From the NCBI GenBank assembly GCA_021811235.1, contig JAJZPG010000003.1:5192-69191 (forward strand): a stretch of 64,000 nt of DNA, written 5' to 3'. The translations under genes and the position numbers were made by a program. How positions within the stretch are numbered: position 1 is the first letter of the stretch; every line of letters begins with the position of its first letter. The notes under the pieces were generated by a model that was not told the origin of the DNA, did not search any database, and saw only the letters and a list, made by a program, of their open reading frames with translations. This document shows positions 7,830 through 16,891 of this stretch, piece by piece. Origin of the DNA: Pseudomonadota bacterium (GTDB taxonomy: Bacteria; Pseudomonadota; Gammaproteobacteria; Burkholderiales; Thiobacillaceae).

Positions 7830-9055
7830 TGCTGCGCTTCGCCTATACCGGCCGCACCCAGGGCGGCGAGAAGATGCAGGGCATCCTCGAGGCGGACAGC
7901 GCTGCCGACTGCGCGAACCGTCTGCTGAAAAGCGGTATTGCGCCGGTCACCATCCGCGAGACCAGCCAGGCCGAGCGGCGCGCAGCCGCACAGGGCGGGT
8001 CCAATCTCTTCGCGACCGCGATCAAGCCGATCGACGTGCAGCTGTTCTCGCGCCAGCTCTACACCCTGATGCGTTCCGGCGTCCCCATCCTGCGTTCGCT
8101 GTCGGGCCTCATCGAGACGACGACCAATGCCGCGTTCGCCCGGGTGATCGTGTCGCTCAAGGAGTCGCTCGAGGCGGGGCGCGACCTGTCGACCGCCATG
8201 CGCCAGCACTCCGAGGCCTTTTCGCCTTTCTATATCGCGATGGTGCGGGTGGGCGAGGCGACCGGGCGGCTCGACGAGATCTTCCTGCGCATGTTCGAGC
8301 ACCTCGAGTTCGAGCGCGAGACCCGCGCCCGCATCAAGGAGGCGCTGCGTTATCCCACCTTCGTGATGATCGCGATGGCGGTCGCGATCGCGGTCATCAA
8401 CGTCTTCGTCATTCCGGCCTTCGCCAAGGTCTATGCCGGCTTCAACGCCGAGCTGCCGCTGATGACCCGAATCCTCATCGGCACCTCGACATTCACCCTC
8501 GAGTACGGTGGTTTCCTGCTCGCCGGGCTGGTCCTGGCCGTGGCCGGCTTCCGCGTCTGGCGCGCCACCGACGACGGGCGCCTGACCTGGGACCGCTACA
8601 AGCTGAGGCTGCCGCTGACCGGTTCGATCGTGCTGCGGAGCACGCTCGCCCGCTTCGCGCGCACCTTTGCGCTGTCGCTGAAGAGCGGCATACCCGCGGC
8701 GCAGGCGCTGTCGGTCGTCGCCGAGGTCACCGACAACGCCTGGATTGCCTCGCGCGTCGAGCAGATGCGCAACGGCATCGAGCGCGGCGAATCGATCCTG
8801 CGCACCGCGCAGACCGCGGCGGTGTTCAACCCGGTGGTGCTGCAGATGATCGCCGTCGGCGAGGAGACCGGCAGCGTCGACGAACTCATGCAGGAAGTCG
8901 CCGAGATGTACGAGCGCGAGGTCGACTACGAGATCAAGACGCTGTCGGCGCGCATCGAACCGCTCATCATCGCCGCCATGGGCGGCATCGTCCTGGTGCT
9001 GGCGCTCGGCGTGTTCCTGCCGATGTGGGATCTGGCCAGCGTGGCGATCAAGTGA
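7829..9055 (+). CDS. mshG: MSHA pilus inner-membrane platform protein MshG
   Basis: A 408-residue polytopic inner-membrane protein of the GspF/PilC family, the platform on which the ATPase works. Two GspF domains occupy residues ~65-190 and ~270-395, each beginning with an FSRQL- or FARTFA-like motif (VQLFSRQLYTLMRSGVPIL in the first). Hydrophobic spans lie near 168-195, 218-240 and the C-terminus. Its ATG overlaps the mshE stop (ATGA), so translation is probably coupled. Confidence 0.94.
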   Translation: MLRFAYTGRTQGGEKMQGILEADSAADCANRLLKSGIAPVTIRETSQAERRAAAQGGSNLFATAIKPIDVQLFSRQLYTLMRSGVPILRSLSGLIETTTNAAFARVIVSLKESLEAGRDLSTAMRQHSEAFSPFYIAMVRVGEATGRLDEIFLRMFEHLEFERETRARIKEALRYPTFVMIAMAVAIAVINVFVIPAFAKVYAGFNAELPLMTRILIGTSTFTLEYGGFLLAGLVLAVAGFRVWRATDDGRLTWDRYKLRLPLTGSIVLRSTLARFARTFALSLKSGIPAAQALSVVAEVTDNAWIASRVEQMRNGIERGESILRTAQTAAVFNPVVLQMIAVGEETGSVDELMQEVAEMYEREVDYEIKTLSARIEPLIIAAMGGIVLVLALGVFLPMWDLASVAIK

Positions 9056-9173
9056 GTTTTCGGTCCCGAATTCAGGTTTTTGTTCAAGTTCCGGTAACAA
9101 GTGCCGAAATGAAGGCAAGTGGCCGCCATGCGCGGCGCCCTATCACTTCAATATGAATAAGCAGGAGAATGCA

Positions 9174-9758
9174 ATGAAAACCAGGCAGCACGGCTTCACC
9201 ATGATCGAACTCATCGTCGTCATCGTCATCCTCGGCGTGCTCGCCGCAGTGGCGCTGCCGCGGTTTTCCAACATCCAGAGCGATGCCCGCATTGCCAAGC
9301 TGAACGCCGCGCGCGGCGCGGTGCAGGCAGCATCTTCCATGATTCACGGCACGGTGCTGGTGCGCGGTGGCCAGCAAGATGCAAACAACTGTCCTGGCAC
9401 CAGCACTCAGGCTAGCAACGCTACTAGCCTAGCCGGTACCGTCTGTACTGAACAGGGCCTTATCAGTGTTATCAATGGTTACCCCACGGCAAACCTCGCC
9501 GGCATCATCGACGCGGCTGGTTTGACTTCAGTATTCCCGGCGACTGAGGCAGATCTTGCCCGGGAAGGGTACTCCACCACCGCCGACGGTACTGCGACCG
9601 GCACCGCGACGGGCGGCGCCACTATCGGTTCTACCATTACAGTTCGCGTGACTGGCGGCAGCAATTCTGCCAACTGCTCGTTCACCTACAGTCCCGCTAA
9701 TGGCGGTGCTACGGGTTCGGCCGCGGTGGTTAGCGCCGTCACCACGACCGGCTGCTGA
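9174..9758 (+). CDS. mshA: major MSHA-type pilin (MshA)
   Basis: A 194-residue type IV prepilin. The leader MKTRQHG is followed by FTMIELIVVIVILGVLAAVA, with Glu at position 5 of the mature protein as the prepilin peptidase and assembly rule requires. The globular part has four cysteines, enough for disulfide loops, and a low-complexity Thr/Ala/Gly stretch near residue 150. AGGAG at 9163-9167 sits six bases before the ATG at 9174 and excludes the upstream in-frame ATG at 9153. Codons from about 9380 on (CTA, ACT, GTT, GTA) are softer than those of the neighbours, suggesting that the variable half has diversified or recombined. Confidence 0.92.
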   Translation: MKTRQHGFTMIELIVVIVILGVLAAVALPRFSNIQSDARIAKLNAARGAVQAASSMIHGTVLVRGGQQDANNCPGTSTQASNATSLAGTVCTEQGLISVINGYPTANLAGIIDAAGLTSVFPATEADLAREGYSTTADGTATGTATGGATIGSTITVRVTGGSNSANCSFTYSPANGGATGSAAVVSAVTTTGC

Positions 9759-9765
9759 CGCGTGC

Positions 9766-10245
9766 ATGACGGCAGGCTACGCAGTCGGGAGCCGGCCGTC
9801 GTCTGAACGCGGCTTCAGCCTCGTCGAACTCATCCTCGTCATGGTCATCGCCGGCGTTCTCGCGGCGGTGGCCGTGCCGCGTCTGGTGGGCCGCAACAGC
9901 TTCGATACCCGCGGCTTCGCCGACCAGGTCGCCGCCACCACCCGTTTCGCGCAGAAGCTCGCCGTCTCCCAGCGGCGCGACGTGTTCGTCCATTTCTCGG
10001 CCGGCGCGGCCACGCTCTGCTACAGCGCGGTCGCGCCGTGTTCGACGCCGGCCCCGGGCCCGGGCGGCGAGAAGCCCTACACGATCAGCGCCCCCAGCGG
10101 CGTGACGATCGCCAGCCCGGTCGCGGCGCTGGGTTTCGATGCCAGCGGACGGCCCGCCATCGCGGCCACGCTCGATGTCCAGGTGAACGGCACGGCCACC
10201 CATCGTGTGCGCGTCGAGCAGGAAACCGGATATGTTCATGAGTAA
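9766..10245 (+). CDS. mshC: MSHA minor pilin MshC (GspH-like)
   Basis: A 159-residue prepilin. After a leader ending ...SSERG comes FSLVELILVMVIAGVLAAVA with the conserved Glu5. The rest resembles GspH/FimT-type minor pilins (FADQVAATTRFAQKLAVSQRR, then a beta-rich head). It follows mshA by seven bases. I used the ATG at 9766; the leader would be about 16 residues. The mshC assignment rests on family features and its place after mshA. Confidence 0.85.
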   Translation: MTAGYAVGSRPSSERGFSLVELILVMVIAGVLAAVAVPRLVGRNSFDTRGFADQVAATTRFAQKLAVSQRRDVFVHFSAGAATLCYSAVAPCSTPAPGPGGEKPYTISAPSGVTIASPVAALGFDASGRPAIAATLDVQVNGTATHRVRVEQETGYVHE

Positions 10246-10795
10246 GGCGCGCGGCCTCAGCCTGATCGAACTCCTGGTGTTCATCGTCGTGGTCGGCGTG
10301 GCGGTGACCGGCGTGTTGTCGGTCTACAGCCGCAACGCGCGCGCCAGCGCCGACCCGGTGGTGCGCAAGCAGGCGGCCGCGATCGCCGAATCGCTGCTGG
10401 AGGAGGTGCTGGCCAAGCCCTTTACCTATTGCGATCCAGACGACGCCAATGCGGAAACGGCAACCAGTTCCGCCGGTTGTGCGACCATGCCAGAAACAGC
10501 CATGGGGCCGGAAGCAGGCGAGACGCGCACCGCCAATCTCACGCCCTTCGACAACGTCAACGACTACCAGGGCTTCTCCTTGGCCGGCATCAGCGATCTC
10601 ACCGGCGCCGCGGTGGCGGGGCTGGGCGGTTATTCCGCGACGGTCCAGGTGCAGCCAGTTGCGAACTTTAACGGCATTGCCCCGGCTGTGCCCGGAGACA
10701 ACGAAACCTTGCTCGTCACCGTGACCGTCACCGGCCCGGGCAACCACAGCGTCAGCCTCGCGGGCTATCGCACGCGTTATGCGCCGAATCTCTGA
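10232..10795 (+). CDS. mshD: MSHA minor pilin MshD
   Basis: A 187-residue prepilin-like protein. The leader ends KARG and the mature protein begins LSLIELLVFIVVVGVAVTGV; Glu5 is kept, but residue 1 is Leu instead of Phe or Met. The segment AAAIAESLLEEVLAKPF is typical of MshD/PilV minor pilins. It overlaps mshC by 14 bases. AGGAAA about seven bases upstream supports the ATG at 10232, with 10238 as an alternative. Confidence 0.87.
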   Translation: MFMSKARGLSLIELLVFIVVVGVAVTGVLSVYSRNARASADPVVRKQAAAIAESLLEEVLAKPFTYCDPDDANAETATSSAGCATMPETAMGPEAGETRTANLTPFDNVNDYQGFSLAGISDLTGAAVAGLGGYSATVQVQPVANFNGIAPAVPGDNETLLVTVTVTGPGNHSVSLAGYRTRYAPNL

Positions 10796-11573
10796 TCAAG
10801 CCGGCTTCACCCTGATCGAGATGATCATCGTCATCGCGATCACCGCCATCGTCGGTTCGATGGTGGCGGTGTTCCTGCGCGGGCCGATCGAAAGCTACGT
10901 GGCCCAGGACCGTCGCGCGCGTCTCGCCGATGCCGCCGACACTGCGCTGCGCCGCATGCAGCGCGACATCCGGCTGGCGCTGCCCAACAGCGTGCGGGTG
11001 ACGGATGCCGGCGGCGTGTTCTATCTGGAGTTTCTCGCTACCCGCAGCGGCGGGCGCTACCGCGCGCAGGGCGGGGGCGATATCCTCGATTTCACCCTGG
11101 CCGACAGCAGCTTCGACGTGCTCGGGCCCGCCATCGACATGCAGGCGGGCGACCGCATCGCGGTGTACAACCTCGGGATTGCCGGTGCCGACGCCTGGGC
11201 GGGAGACACGCTCGCTGCATACACGGGAACGGCCGGCGGCACGACCAGCATCGCCTTCGCCGCCAAGCAGTTTTCGCTGGCCTCGCCCGGCAGCCGTTTC
11301 CAGGTCGTCGAAGGCCCGGTGAGCTACGTGTGCGACCCGGCGAGCGGCACGCTGACGCGCTACTGGGGCTATGCCATCGCGGCGGCGCAGCCCACCACGT
11401 TCGCCGCCACCACGCCGCGCGCGCTGCTGGCCGATCGCGTCGGTTCCTGCCATTTCACCTACCAGCCCGGCGTCACCGAACGCGGCGGTCTGGTCAGCCT
11501 CACGCTCGAGCTCAGCCGGGACAACGAGCGCGTGCGTCTCTACGCCAGCACGCAGGTGGGCAACCAGCCATGA
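10779..11573 (+). CDS. mshO: MSHA minor pilin MshO (PilW/GspJ-like)
   Basis: A 264-residue prepilin. The leader MRRISDQAG precedes FTLIEMIIVIAITAIVGSMV with Glu5. The segment DTALRRMQRDIRLALPNSVR is the signature of MshO/GspJ-type proteins. Two cysteines near the C-terminus (SYVCDPASG and VGSCHFTY) could pair. It overlaps mshD by 17 bases and ends in an ATGA overlap with mshP. The predicted place is at the pilus tip, from the family and not from anything specific here. Confidence 0.9.
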   Translation: MRRISDQAGFTLIEMIIVIAITAIVGSMVAVFLRGPIESYVAQDRRARLADAADTALRRMQRDIRLALPNSVRVTDAGGVFYLEFLATRSGGRYRAQGGGDILDFTLADSSFDVLGPAIDMQAGDRIAVYNLGIAGADAWAGDTLAAYTGTAGGTTSIAFAAKQFSLASPGSRFQVVEGPVSYVCDPASGTLTRYWGYAIAAAQPTTFAATTPRALLADRVGSCHFTYQPGVTERGGLVSLTLELSRDNERVRLYASTQVGNQP

Positions 11574-12004
11574 AGCGCGCGGCGATTCGTTCCCTGCAAT
11601 CCGGCTTCGTGCTGCCGAGCGCGATCTTCCTGCTGGTCGTGCTGGCGGCGTTGGGCGCCTACATGACGTCGCTCTCGCGCACCAGCCACATCAGCAGCGC
11701 GCTCGACATCCAGGGTGGGCGCGCCTACCAGGCGGCGCGCGCCGGCATCGAATGGGCCGCCTGGCAGGTGGTCGACCCGCAGGGCCTGCAGCCGAGTCCG
11801 ACGCCGTGCCCGGCATCGCCCAGCACACTGACCCTCGGCGGTACGCTCACCGGCTTCACGGTGACGGTCGATTGCACCCGCACCCTCACGACCGACGGGC
11901 CGGACGCGGTCGCGCTCTACCGGATCGTGTCCACTGCGACGTCCGGCAGCCCCGGCGAGGTCGATTATGCCGAGCGGCAGATCCAGGCGAGTTTCGGAAA
12001 ATGA
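11570..12004 (+). CDS. mshP: MSHA minor pilin-like protein MshP
   Basis: A 144-residue protein with a prepilin-like N-terminus, QSGFVLPSAIFLLVVLAALG, followed by RAYQAARAGIEWAAWQV, the usual MshP/PilX-like helix. Position 5 after the Gly is Ser, not Glu; loss of Glu5 is usual for MshP/GspK-type tip pilins. It has a cysteine pair in the head (CPASP and VDCTR). Both ends overlap neighbours by ATGA. Confidence 0.88.
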   Translation: MKRAAIRSLQSGFVLPSAIFLLVVLAALGAYMTSLSRTSHISSALDIQGGRAYQAARAGIEWAAWQVVDPQGLQPSPTPCPASPSTLTLGGTLTGFTVTVDCTRTLTTDGPDAVALYRIVSTATSGSPGEVDYAERQIQASFGK

Positions 12005-15000
12005 ACGCAACAAACCCGGCCTGTTCTTCCGCCATGCGCCGAATTTCCGATCGCCACGAATGGAACTGGCTGGTCGCCCTGCTGCTGGGCGGCTTGCTAG
12101 GGATTGCACTGGCAAGCGGCCAGGCGCTGGCGGCAACCTATTCGAGCATGGCGACGGCCTCGAACTGGATCGACCCGGCGGCGCATACGCGCGTCACGTG
12201 GACGAGCGGGGCGTCATGTAGTTCGAGTTATGCGGGCGCGCCCGTCGACGACGACATCACGGCGCAGCTTCCCTTGGGGTTCACGTTCAATTTCGGCGGG
12301 GTGAACTACACGCAAGTGCAGATCATGAGCAACGGCCGGCTGCAGTTCAATAACGGATTCTGTGGTTACGGGACGCAGACGACCGGGCCGCCGCCGACCT
12401 ATCCTTACGCCTACCCCAGCGCCAATGTCGTCAGGACGATGCGCGTCTACGGCGTGGACCTCGATGCGACGCCGAGCGGTGCAGCCGGCGTCTGCCCGAC
12501 GTCGAGCTGCTACGTAAGCTATGCGACCATCGGAGCCGCGCCCAACCGCCGCTTTGTGGTGACATGGGTGAACGTCCCGGAATGGGGGGCGACGAGCCGT
12601 ACCGGAAGATTCAATCTGCAGGTCATCCTGGAAGAAGACACCCACGAATTCGTCTACCAGTTCGGCACGAGCAGCCATCCAACCGGCGGGTCCGCGCAGA
12701 TCGGCTGGCAGCTCACCACGACGGATTACGAGGTCTGGTCCACGCCCGTCGTTCCCCCTCCGGATTCCGCGGTGCGCTTCTTCCTGCCCGCGCCGGTCGC
12801 GGAGTTCCGCATGGACGAAGCCAGCTGGACCGGTGCAGGCAGTGTCGCCAACAGCACGTCGGGCGGCACCCACGGTTCGCCGGTGGGCGCGGCGCAGACC
12901 GTTCCGGGTGGCAAGATTTGTGCGGGGGGCAATATCCCGTCCAATTCCTCGACTGCCGCAATTGCGGCAGTCGACACGGGATACGACGTCGATAGCCAGA
13001 TCGGCAGCAGCGGCACGCTTTCCTTCTGGTACAAGAGCAACGGCGCCTGGAGCGGGGGAAGCAGCCAGGCCGCCCAACTGTTCGATGCCAGCGTCGCCAA
13101 CAACCGCTGGTTCTACCTGGCGAGACGGAACGGCAACGGCCGCCTGAGCTTCAACCTGACCGACAGCGCCAACAACAATTTCCAGATCGATACGGGCAAC
13201 AATGCATTTGCAGCCAATACCTGGGTACACATCGGCGTGACCTGGAAGCTCACGCCGGTCGAGGCCAGCAACCGGGTGCAGATTTTCGTCAACGGCGCGC
13301 TTTCTCGGTCCTCCGCAATTGGAACGACCCGGCCGTTGTCCAGCGCCATCGGCAGCCTTTATTTCGGAGACAACCGCAGCGGCTTCGTCACCAACCCGGG
13401 GACGGGAAACTCGGCCAATGGCGTGATCGACGAGGTCAGGATATACAACAGCGAAGTGACGAATGCGGTGATACAGCGCGACTACACCGCCACGCGCCCC
13501 TGTATTCCGGCATCCGTTCCGCCTTCGGGCTTCAATGCATTCGAGCCGGGCACAGCGGCCGGCAGCGTGAGCGGCGTGATCCGCACCAAGGTCGCGGCCA
13601 GCTCCTTCAACCTCGACATCGTCGCGCTGAAGGCCGGCGGAGCGGCAGTCGAGACCGCGTTCGCCGGCGACGTGAAGCTGGAGCTCGTCGATGCGTCGAG
13701 CGCCGCCAGCTGCAGCGCCTATCCGCTGATCCGCAGCCTGGGTGTGCTCGGCTTCGCTGCGGCGGACCAGGGGCGCAAGACCTTTGCCGGCATCAACGAA
13801 CCCGATGCCTGGCCCAACGCGCGCATTCGCATGAGCTATCCGGCGACTGGGACGCCGACGCTCGTCGCCTGTTCGACCGACAACTTCGCCATCCGTCCGG
13901 CGGCCTTCGCCAGCGTGGCGGTGAGTGACGCCGACAGCGTCAGCGCCGGGACCGCGCGCACGCTTTACAACACCGCGGCGAGCGGCGGCACCGTCCACAA
14001 GGCCGGCCGGCCGTTCCGCATCGCGGCGACGGCGGTCAATGCCGCCGGCATCGCCACCGCCAACTATGCCGGCAGCCCCGCCGGCAGCCCGACCGCCTGC
14101 GTGCTGCCGGCGGCCTGCACGCTCGGTGCGCTCGCCACCGGCACCTGGTCGGCAGCGGCCGGCACGGTGACGACGTCAGGCGCCAGCTATTCCGAAGTGG
14201 GCGCCTTTTCCATGCAGCTGACGGATGCCGGCTTTGCTGCAGTGGATGCCGCCGATGGTTCCACTGCAGCCGAGATGACGATCGAATCGGCTGCCTTCAA
14301 CGTCGGCCGCTTCGTCCCCGACCACTTCGAGCTGACGCCCGCCAGCGTGCCGCAGTTCAGGACCTTCAACGACACGGCCTGCGCCGCGCGCTCGTTCACC
14401 TATGCCGGCCAGCCTTTCGGCTATACGGTGCTGCCGCAGGCGACGATCACGGCGAAGAATGCCGCCGGCGCCACCACCCTCAACTACGCGGGCGCGCTGT
14501 GGAAGCTCGCGGTCGCCGACGCGACGCAGACCTATGCCGCCGCCACCGGCACACTCGACACCGGTTTGATAGGCGCGCCGACCGTGATCGAAACCGGCGG
14601 CGGCGCGGGGACGCTGACGGCGAACGTTGCCGATGTCGTCGCCTTTCTGCGCAGCACGCCGGTGGCGCCGTTCACCGCGGCCATCGACTTGTCGATGAGC
14701 GTGCGCGACGACGCCGAGAATGCGGTGGCCGGCAACGGCTTCATCGATACCGCGACGCCCGCCCTGTTCGCAGGCATTGCCTTCGATTCCGGCAATCAAA
14801 TCCGCTTCGGCCGGCTGGTGCTGGCCAATGCCCACGGCTCGGAGCTGTTGGCCCTGCCGGTGACGATCGAGACCCAGTACTGGAACGGCAGCCATTTCGT
14901 GCGCAATGTGGCGGACGCCTGCACCCAGCTGGCGGCGGGCCAGGTGGCGCTGGCCGGCTGGCGGCGCAACCTCGATGCCTGCGAGACTTCGGTGACGCTG

Positions 15001-15273
15001 TCCGGCCGCTTCAACGCGGGGCGGGGCAATCTCCGTTTCTCGCTACCCGGCGTGGGCAACAGCGGCAGCGTCGACCTCACCGTCAACCTGGGCGCCATTG
15101 CCAGCGGCAGCACCTGCGTGGGAGGCGTCGCGGCGGCCGCGGGTGCTGCCGCCCAGAGCTGGCTGCAGGGGCGCTGGACGGGCGTCGCCTACGACCAGAA
15201 CCCGACTGCGCGGGCGAGCTTTGGCCTGTATCGCGGCAGCAAGGCCTTGATTTATCTGCGTGAAATGTATTGA
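12001..15273 (+). CDS. mshQ: MSHA-associated adhesin-like protein MshQ with LamG-type domain
   Basis: A 1090-residue exported protein, the largest in the window. A signal-anchor-like segment at about residues 22-46 ends in ALAA. Residues ~50-250 form a beta-rich region with Cys pairs. Residues ~265-500 resemble a concanavalin A/LamG lectin-like fold (AEFRMDEASW, LSFWYKSNGAW, IDEVRIYNSEV). The remainder is the long C-terminal region typical of MshQ (DUF6701), with CSTDNFAIRP near residue 625. It probably sits at the pilus tip or cell surface and mediates attachment; its ligand is unknown. It starts in an ATGA overlap with mshP. Confidence 0.88.
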   Translation: MNATNPACSSAMRRISDRHEWNWLVALLLGGLLGIALASGQALAATYSSMATASNWIDPAAHTRVTWTSGASCSSSYAGAPVDDDITAQLPLGFTFNFGGVNYTQVQIMSNGRLQFNNGFCGYGTQTTGPPPTYPYAYPSANVVRTMRVYGVDLDATPSGAAGVCPTSSCYVSYATIGAAPNRRFVVTWVNVPEWGATSRTGRFNLQVILEEDTHEFVYQFGTSSHPTGGSAQIGWQLTTTDYEVWSTPVVPPPDSAVRFFLPAPVAEFRMDEASWTGAGSVANSTSGGTHGSPVGAAQTVPGGKICAGGNIPSNSSTAAIAAVDTGYDVDSQIGSSGTLSFWYKSNGAWSGGSSQAAQLFDASVANNRWFYLARRNGNGRLSFNLTDSANNNFQIDTGNNAFAANTWVHIGVTWKLTPVEASNRVQIFVNGALSRSSAIGTTRPLSSAIGSLYFGDNRSGFVTNPGTGNSANGVIDEVRIYNSEVTNAVIQRDYTATRPCIPASVPPSGFNAFEPGTAAGSVSGVIRTKVAASSFNLDIVALKAGGAAVETAFAGDVKLELVDASSAASCSAYPLIRSLGVLGFAAADQGRKTFAGINEPDAWPNARIRMSYPATGTPTLVACSTDNFAIRPAAFASVAVSDADSVSAGTARTLYNTAASGGTVHKAGRPFRIAATAVNAAGIATANYAGSPAGSPTACVLPAACTLGALATGTWSAAAGTVTTSGASYSEVGAFSMQLTDAGFAAVDAADGSTAAEMTIESAAFNVGRFVPDHFELTPASVPQFRTFNDTACAARSFTYAGQPFGYTVLPQATITAKNAAGATTLNYAGALWKLAVADATQTYAAATGTLDTGLIGAPTVIETGGGAGTLTANVADVVAFLRSTPVAPFTAAIDLSMSVRDDAENAVAGNGFIDTATPALFAGIAFDSGNQIRFGRLVLANAHGSELLALPVTIETQYWNGSHFVRNVADACTQLAAGQVALAGWRRNLDACETSVTLSGRFNAGRGNLRFSLPGVGNSGSVDLTVNLGAIASGSTCVGGVAAAAGAAAQSWLQGRWTGVAYDQNPTARASFGLYRGSKALIYLREMY

Positions 15274-15279
15274 AAGCCT

Positions 15280-15308
15280 TTGACAACAAAGGGTTGTTTG
15301 TTTAAGTT
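15280..15308 (+). promoter_or_regulatory. candidate sigma-70 promoter for the mshI-N half
   Basis: TTGACA at 15280-15285 is a perfect -35. TAAGTT at 15303-15308, 17 bases on, is a fair -10 (three of six). It lies in the only sizeable gap (59 bases) in the second part of the pilus locus. An imperfect ACAAC/GTTGT inverted repeat overlaps the -35. Confidence 0.5.
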
Positions 15309-15332
15309 CAGGAAAATTTTCAGGTCCGAACC

Positions 15333-16241
15333 ATGCGGTTTTTCCGTCGAGCAAGCGAGCAGGGGCTGACAGCGTATGTGCGACTGCCGGGGCGCATCGC
15401 GTACGCGCGCGTCGACCGCCGGGCGGCCGTGCCCAGGTTGCTTGCCGCAGGCGTGGTGCCGGTCAAGGACGACAACTGGGGCGACGCGTTCGCCAAACTG
15501 CACGGCAAGGGGCCGGTCAGCCTGGTGCTGCGCCCGGCCGATTACAAGCTGCGCCTCCTCGACGCGCCGAACGTGCCGGCCGATGAAGTCAAATCTGCCG
15601 TGCGCTGGCAGATCCAGGACATGCTCGATTTCCACGCCAACGACGGCACGGTGGACGTGCTGGCAGTCCCGCACCCGGAACACCTGACCCACGTCCGCCA
15701 GGTATTCGCGGTGGCGGCCAAGAACAGCCTGCTCGCCGAGGAGATGGCGCTCGCCGCCAACGCCGGCCTCAATCTCACCATCATCGACATCGTCGAAACC
15801 GCCCAGCGCAACCTGGTCGCCCGCCTGGAGACCCCGAAGCGCGCGCTGGCCGTGTTCTCGTTCATCGAAAGCGGCGGGCTACTGACGCTGACCCTCGACG
15901 GCGAACTGTGCATGGTGCGCACGCTGGGCGTGAACCAGGCGCTGCTGGAAAGCGGCGACCTCGACAGCGGGCTGGAGCGCCTGACGCTGGAAATCCAGCG
16001 CACCCTCGACCATTTCGACCGCCAGTTCGGCGGGATTCCGGTCGACCGCCTGCTGCTGGTGCCGATGGAACACGTCGGGCGCCTGCGCGAAGGGCTGGCC
16101 GGCAATCTGGCGCTGCCGGTCGACGTGCTCGACATCGCGGCCGCGCTGGACATTTCGGCCTGCCCCGACGCGGGCGCACTGCCCGCCGCCTGCTACCACG
16201 CCATCGGCGCGGCCCTGCGCATGGAAGACACCACGCCATGA
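15333..16241 (+). CDS. mshI: MSHA biogenesis protein MshI (PilM-like)
   Basis: A 302-residue cytoplasmic protein with the actin-like fold expected of PilM/GspL-N proteins. VKSAVRWQIQDMLDFHANDG, the conserved AVRWQI.. motif, lies near residues 88-107. Later stretches RTLGVNQALLESGD and TLDHFDRQFGG belong to the same fold. It normally forms the cytoplasmic ring of the alignment complex by binding the PilN-like tail. It is the first gene after the internal gap and overlaps the next gene by ATGA. Some MshI proteins include the PilN-like part; here that part is a separate gene. Confidence 0.85.
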   Translation: MRFFRRASEQGLTAYVRLPGRIAYARVDRRAAVPRLLAAGVVPVKDDNWGDAFAKLHGKGPVSLVLRPADYKLRLLDAPNVPADEVKSAVRWQIQDMLDFHANDGTVDVLAVPHPEHLTHVRQVFAVAAKNSLLAEEMALAANAGLNLTIIDIVETAQRNLVARLETPKRALAVFSFIESGGLLTLTLDGELCMVRTLGVNQALLESGDLDSGLERLTLEIQRTLDHFDRQFGGIPVDRLLLVPMEHVGRLREGLAGNLALPVDVLDIAAALDISACPDAGALPAACYHAIGAALRMEDTTP

Positions 16242-16891
16242 GCCAGCAGATCAACCTCGTCAATCCGCTGCTGCTGAAGAAGCGCTACGCCTTCGGGCTG
16301 CGCGAGATGGGCCTGGGGCTGGGCCTGATTGTCGCGGGTGCGCTGGCCTGGGGCGGGTATCTGAACTATCAGGCCGGCATGCTCGAAACCTTGGCGACCC
16401 GGCAGGAGGCCCGTCAGGCCAAGGCGCAGCAGGAACTCGACCGCCTCAACGCCGCGGCCAGCCGGCCGGCGAGCGCGCTGCTGAGCGAGCGTGCCAAGGC
16501 GATGCAGGCCCAGGTGGCGCAGCGCGAAGCGCTGCTGGCTTCGCTCGAACGCACCCTCGACACGACCTCGGCGGGGTTTGCCGCCCCCATGCGCGCGCTG
16601 GCGCACGGCAGCGTCGAGGGCGTCTGGCTGAATGGGTTCACCCTCGCGCCTGACTACGTCAAGCTGGAAGGATCGGCTCTGCAGGCCGGCTTGCTGACGG
16701 CCTACATCGACCGCCTCGGCAAGCAGGCGCCGTTTGCCGGCATGAGGTTTTCCGGCATGGAGGCAGAACTGGCGCAGCCCGCGGGCGAAAGCAAGGACGC
16801 GGCCGGCGGGCAGGCCGGACATATCGACTTCGCCCTCTATTCGGGCAGCCAGGACGCCGCGGCGGAAGGGGGTAAGCCCGATGGGCAGTGA
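16238..16891 (+). CDS. PilN-like MSHA biogenesis protein
   Basis: A 217-residue bitopic inner-membrane protein. The N-terminal tail MSQQINLVNPLLLKK matches the INLLP-type motif by which PilN binds PilM. A transmembrane helix follows at about 26-45, then a coiled coil to ~115 and a small periplasmic alpha/beta domain (GVWLNGFTLAPDYVKLEGSA). It overlaps mshI by ATGA and mshJ by 11 bases. It does the job carried by the C-terminal half of fused MshI proteins elsewhere. Confidence 0.82.
   Translation: MSQQINLVNPLLLKKRYAFGLREMGLGLGLIVAGALAWGGYLNYQAGMLETLATRQEARQAKAQQELDRLNAAASRPASALLSERAKAMQAQVAQREALLASLERTLDTTSAGFAAPMRALAHGSVEGVWLNGFTLAPDYVKLEGSALQAGLLTAYIDRLGKQAPFAGMRFSGMEAELAQPAGESKDAAGGQAGHIDFALYSGSQDAAAEGGKPDGQ

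Noticed and set aside
9153-9173. Upstream ATG for mshA
   Set aside because: AGGAG at 9163-9167 fits only the ATG at 9174, and the leader from there has the right length and charge for a prepilin.
9056-9173. Sigma-54 promoter before mshA
   Set aside because: A TGGC...GC pattern is present near 9120, but the GG-N10-GC spacing does not fit.
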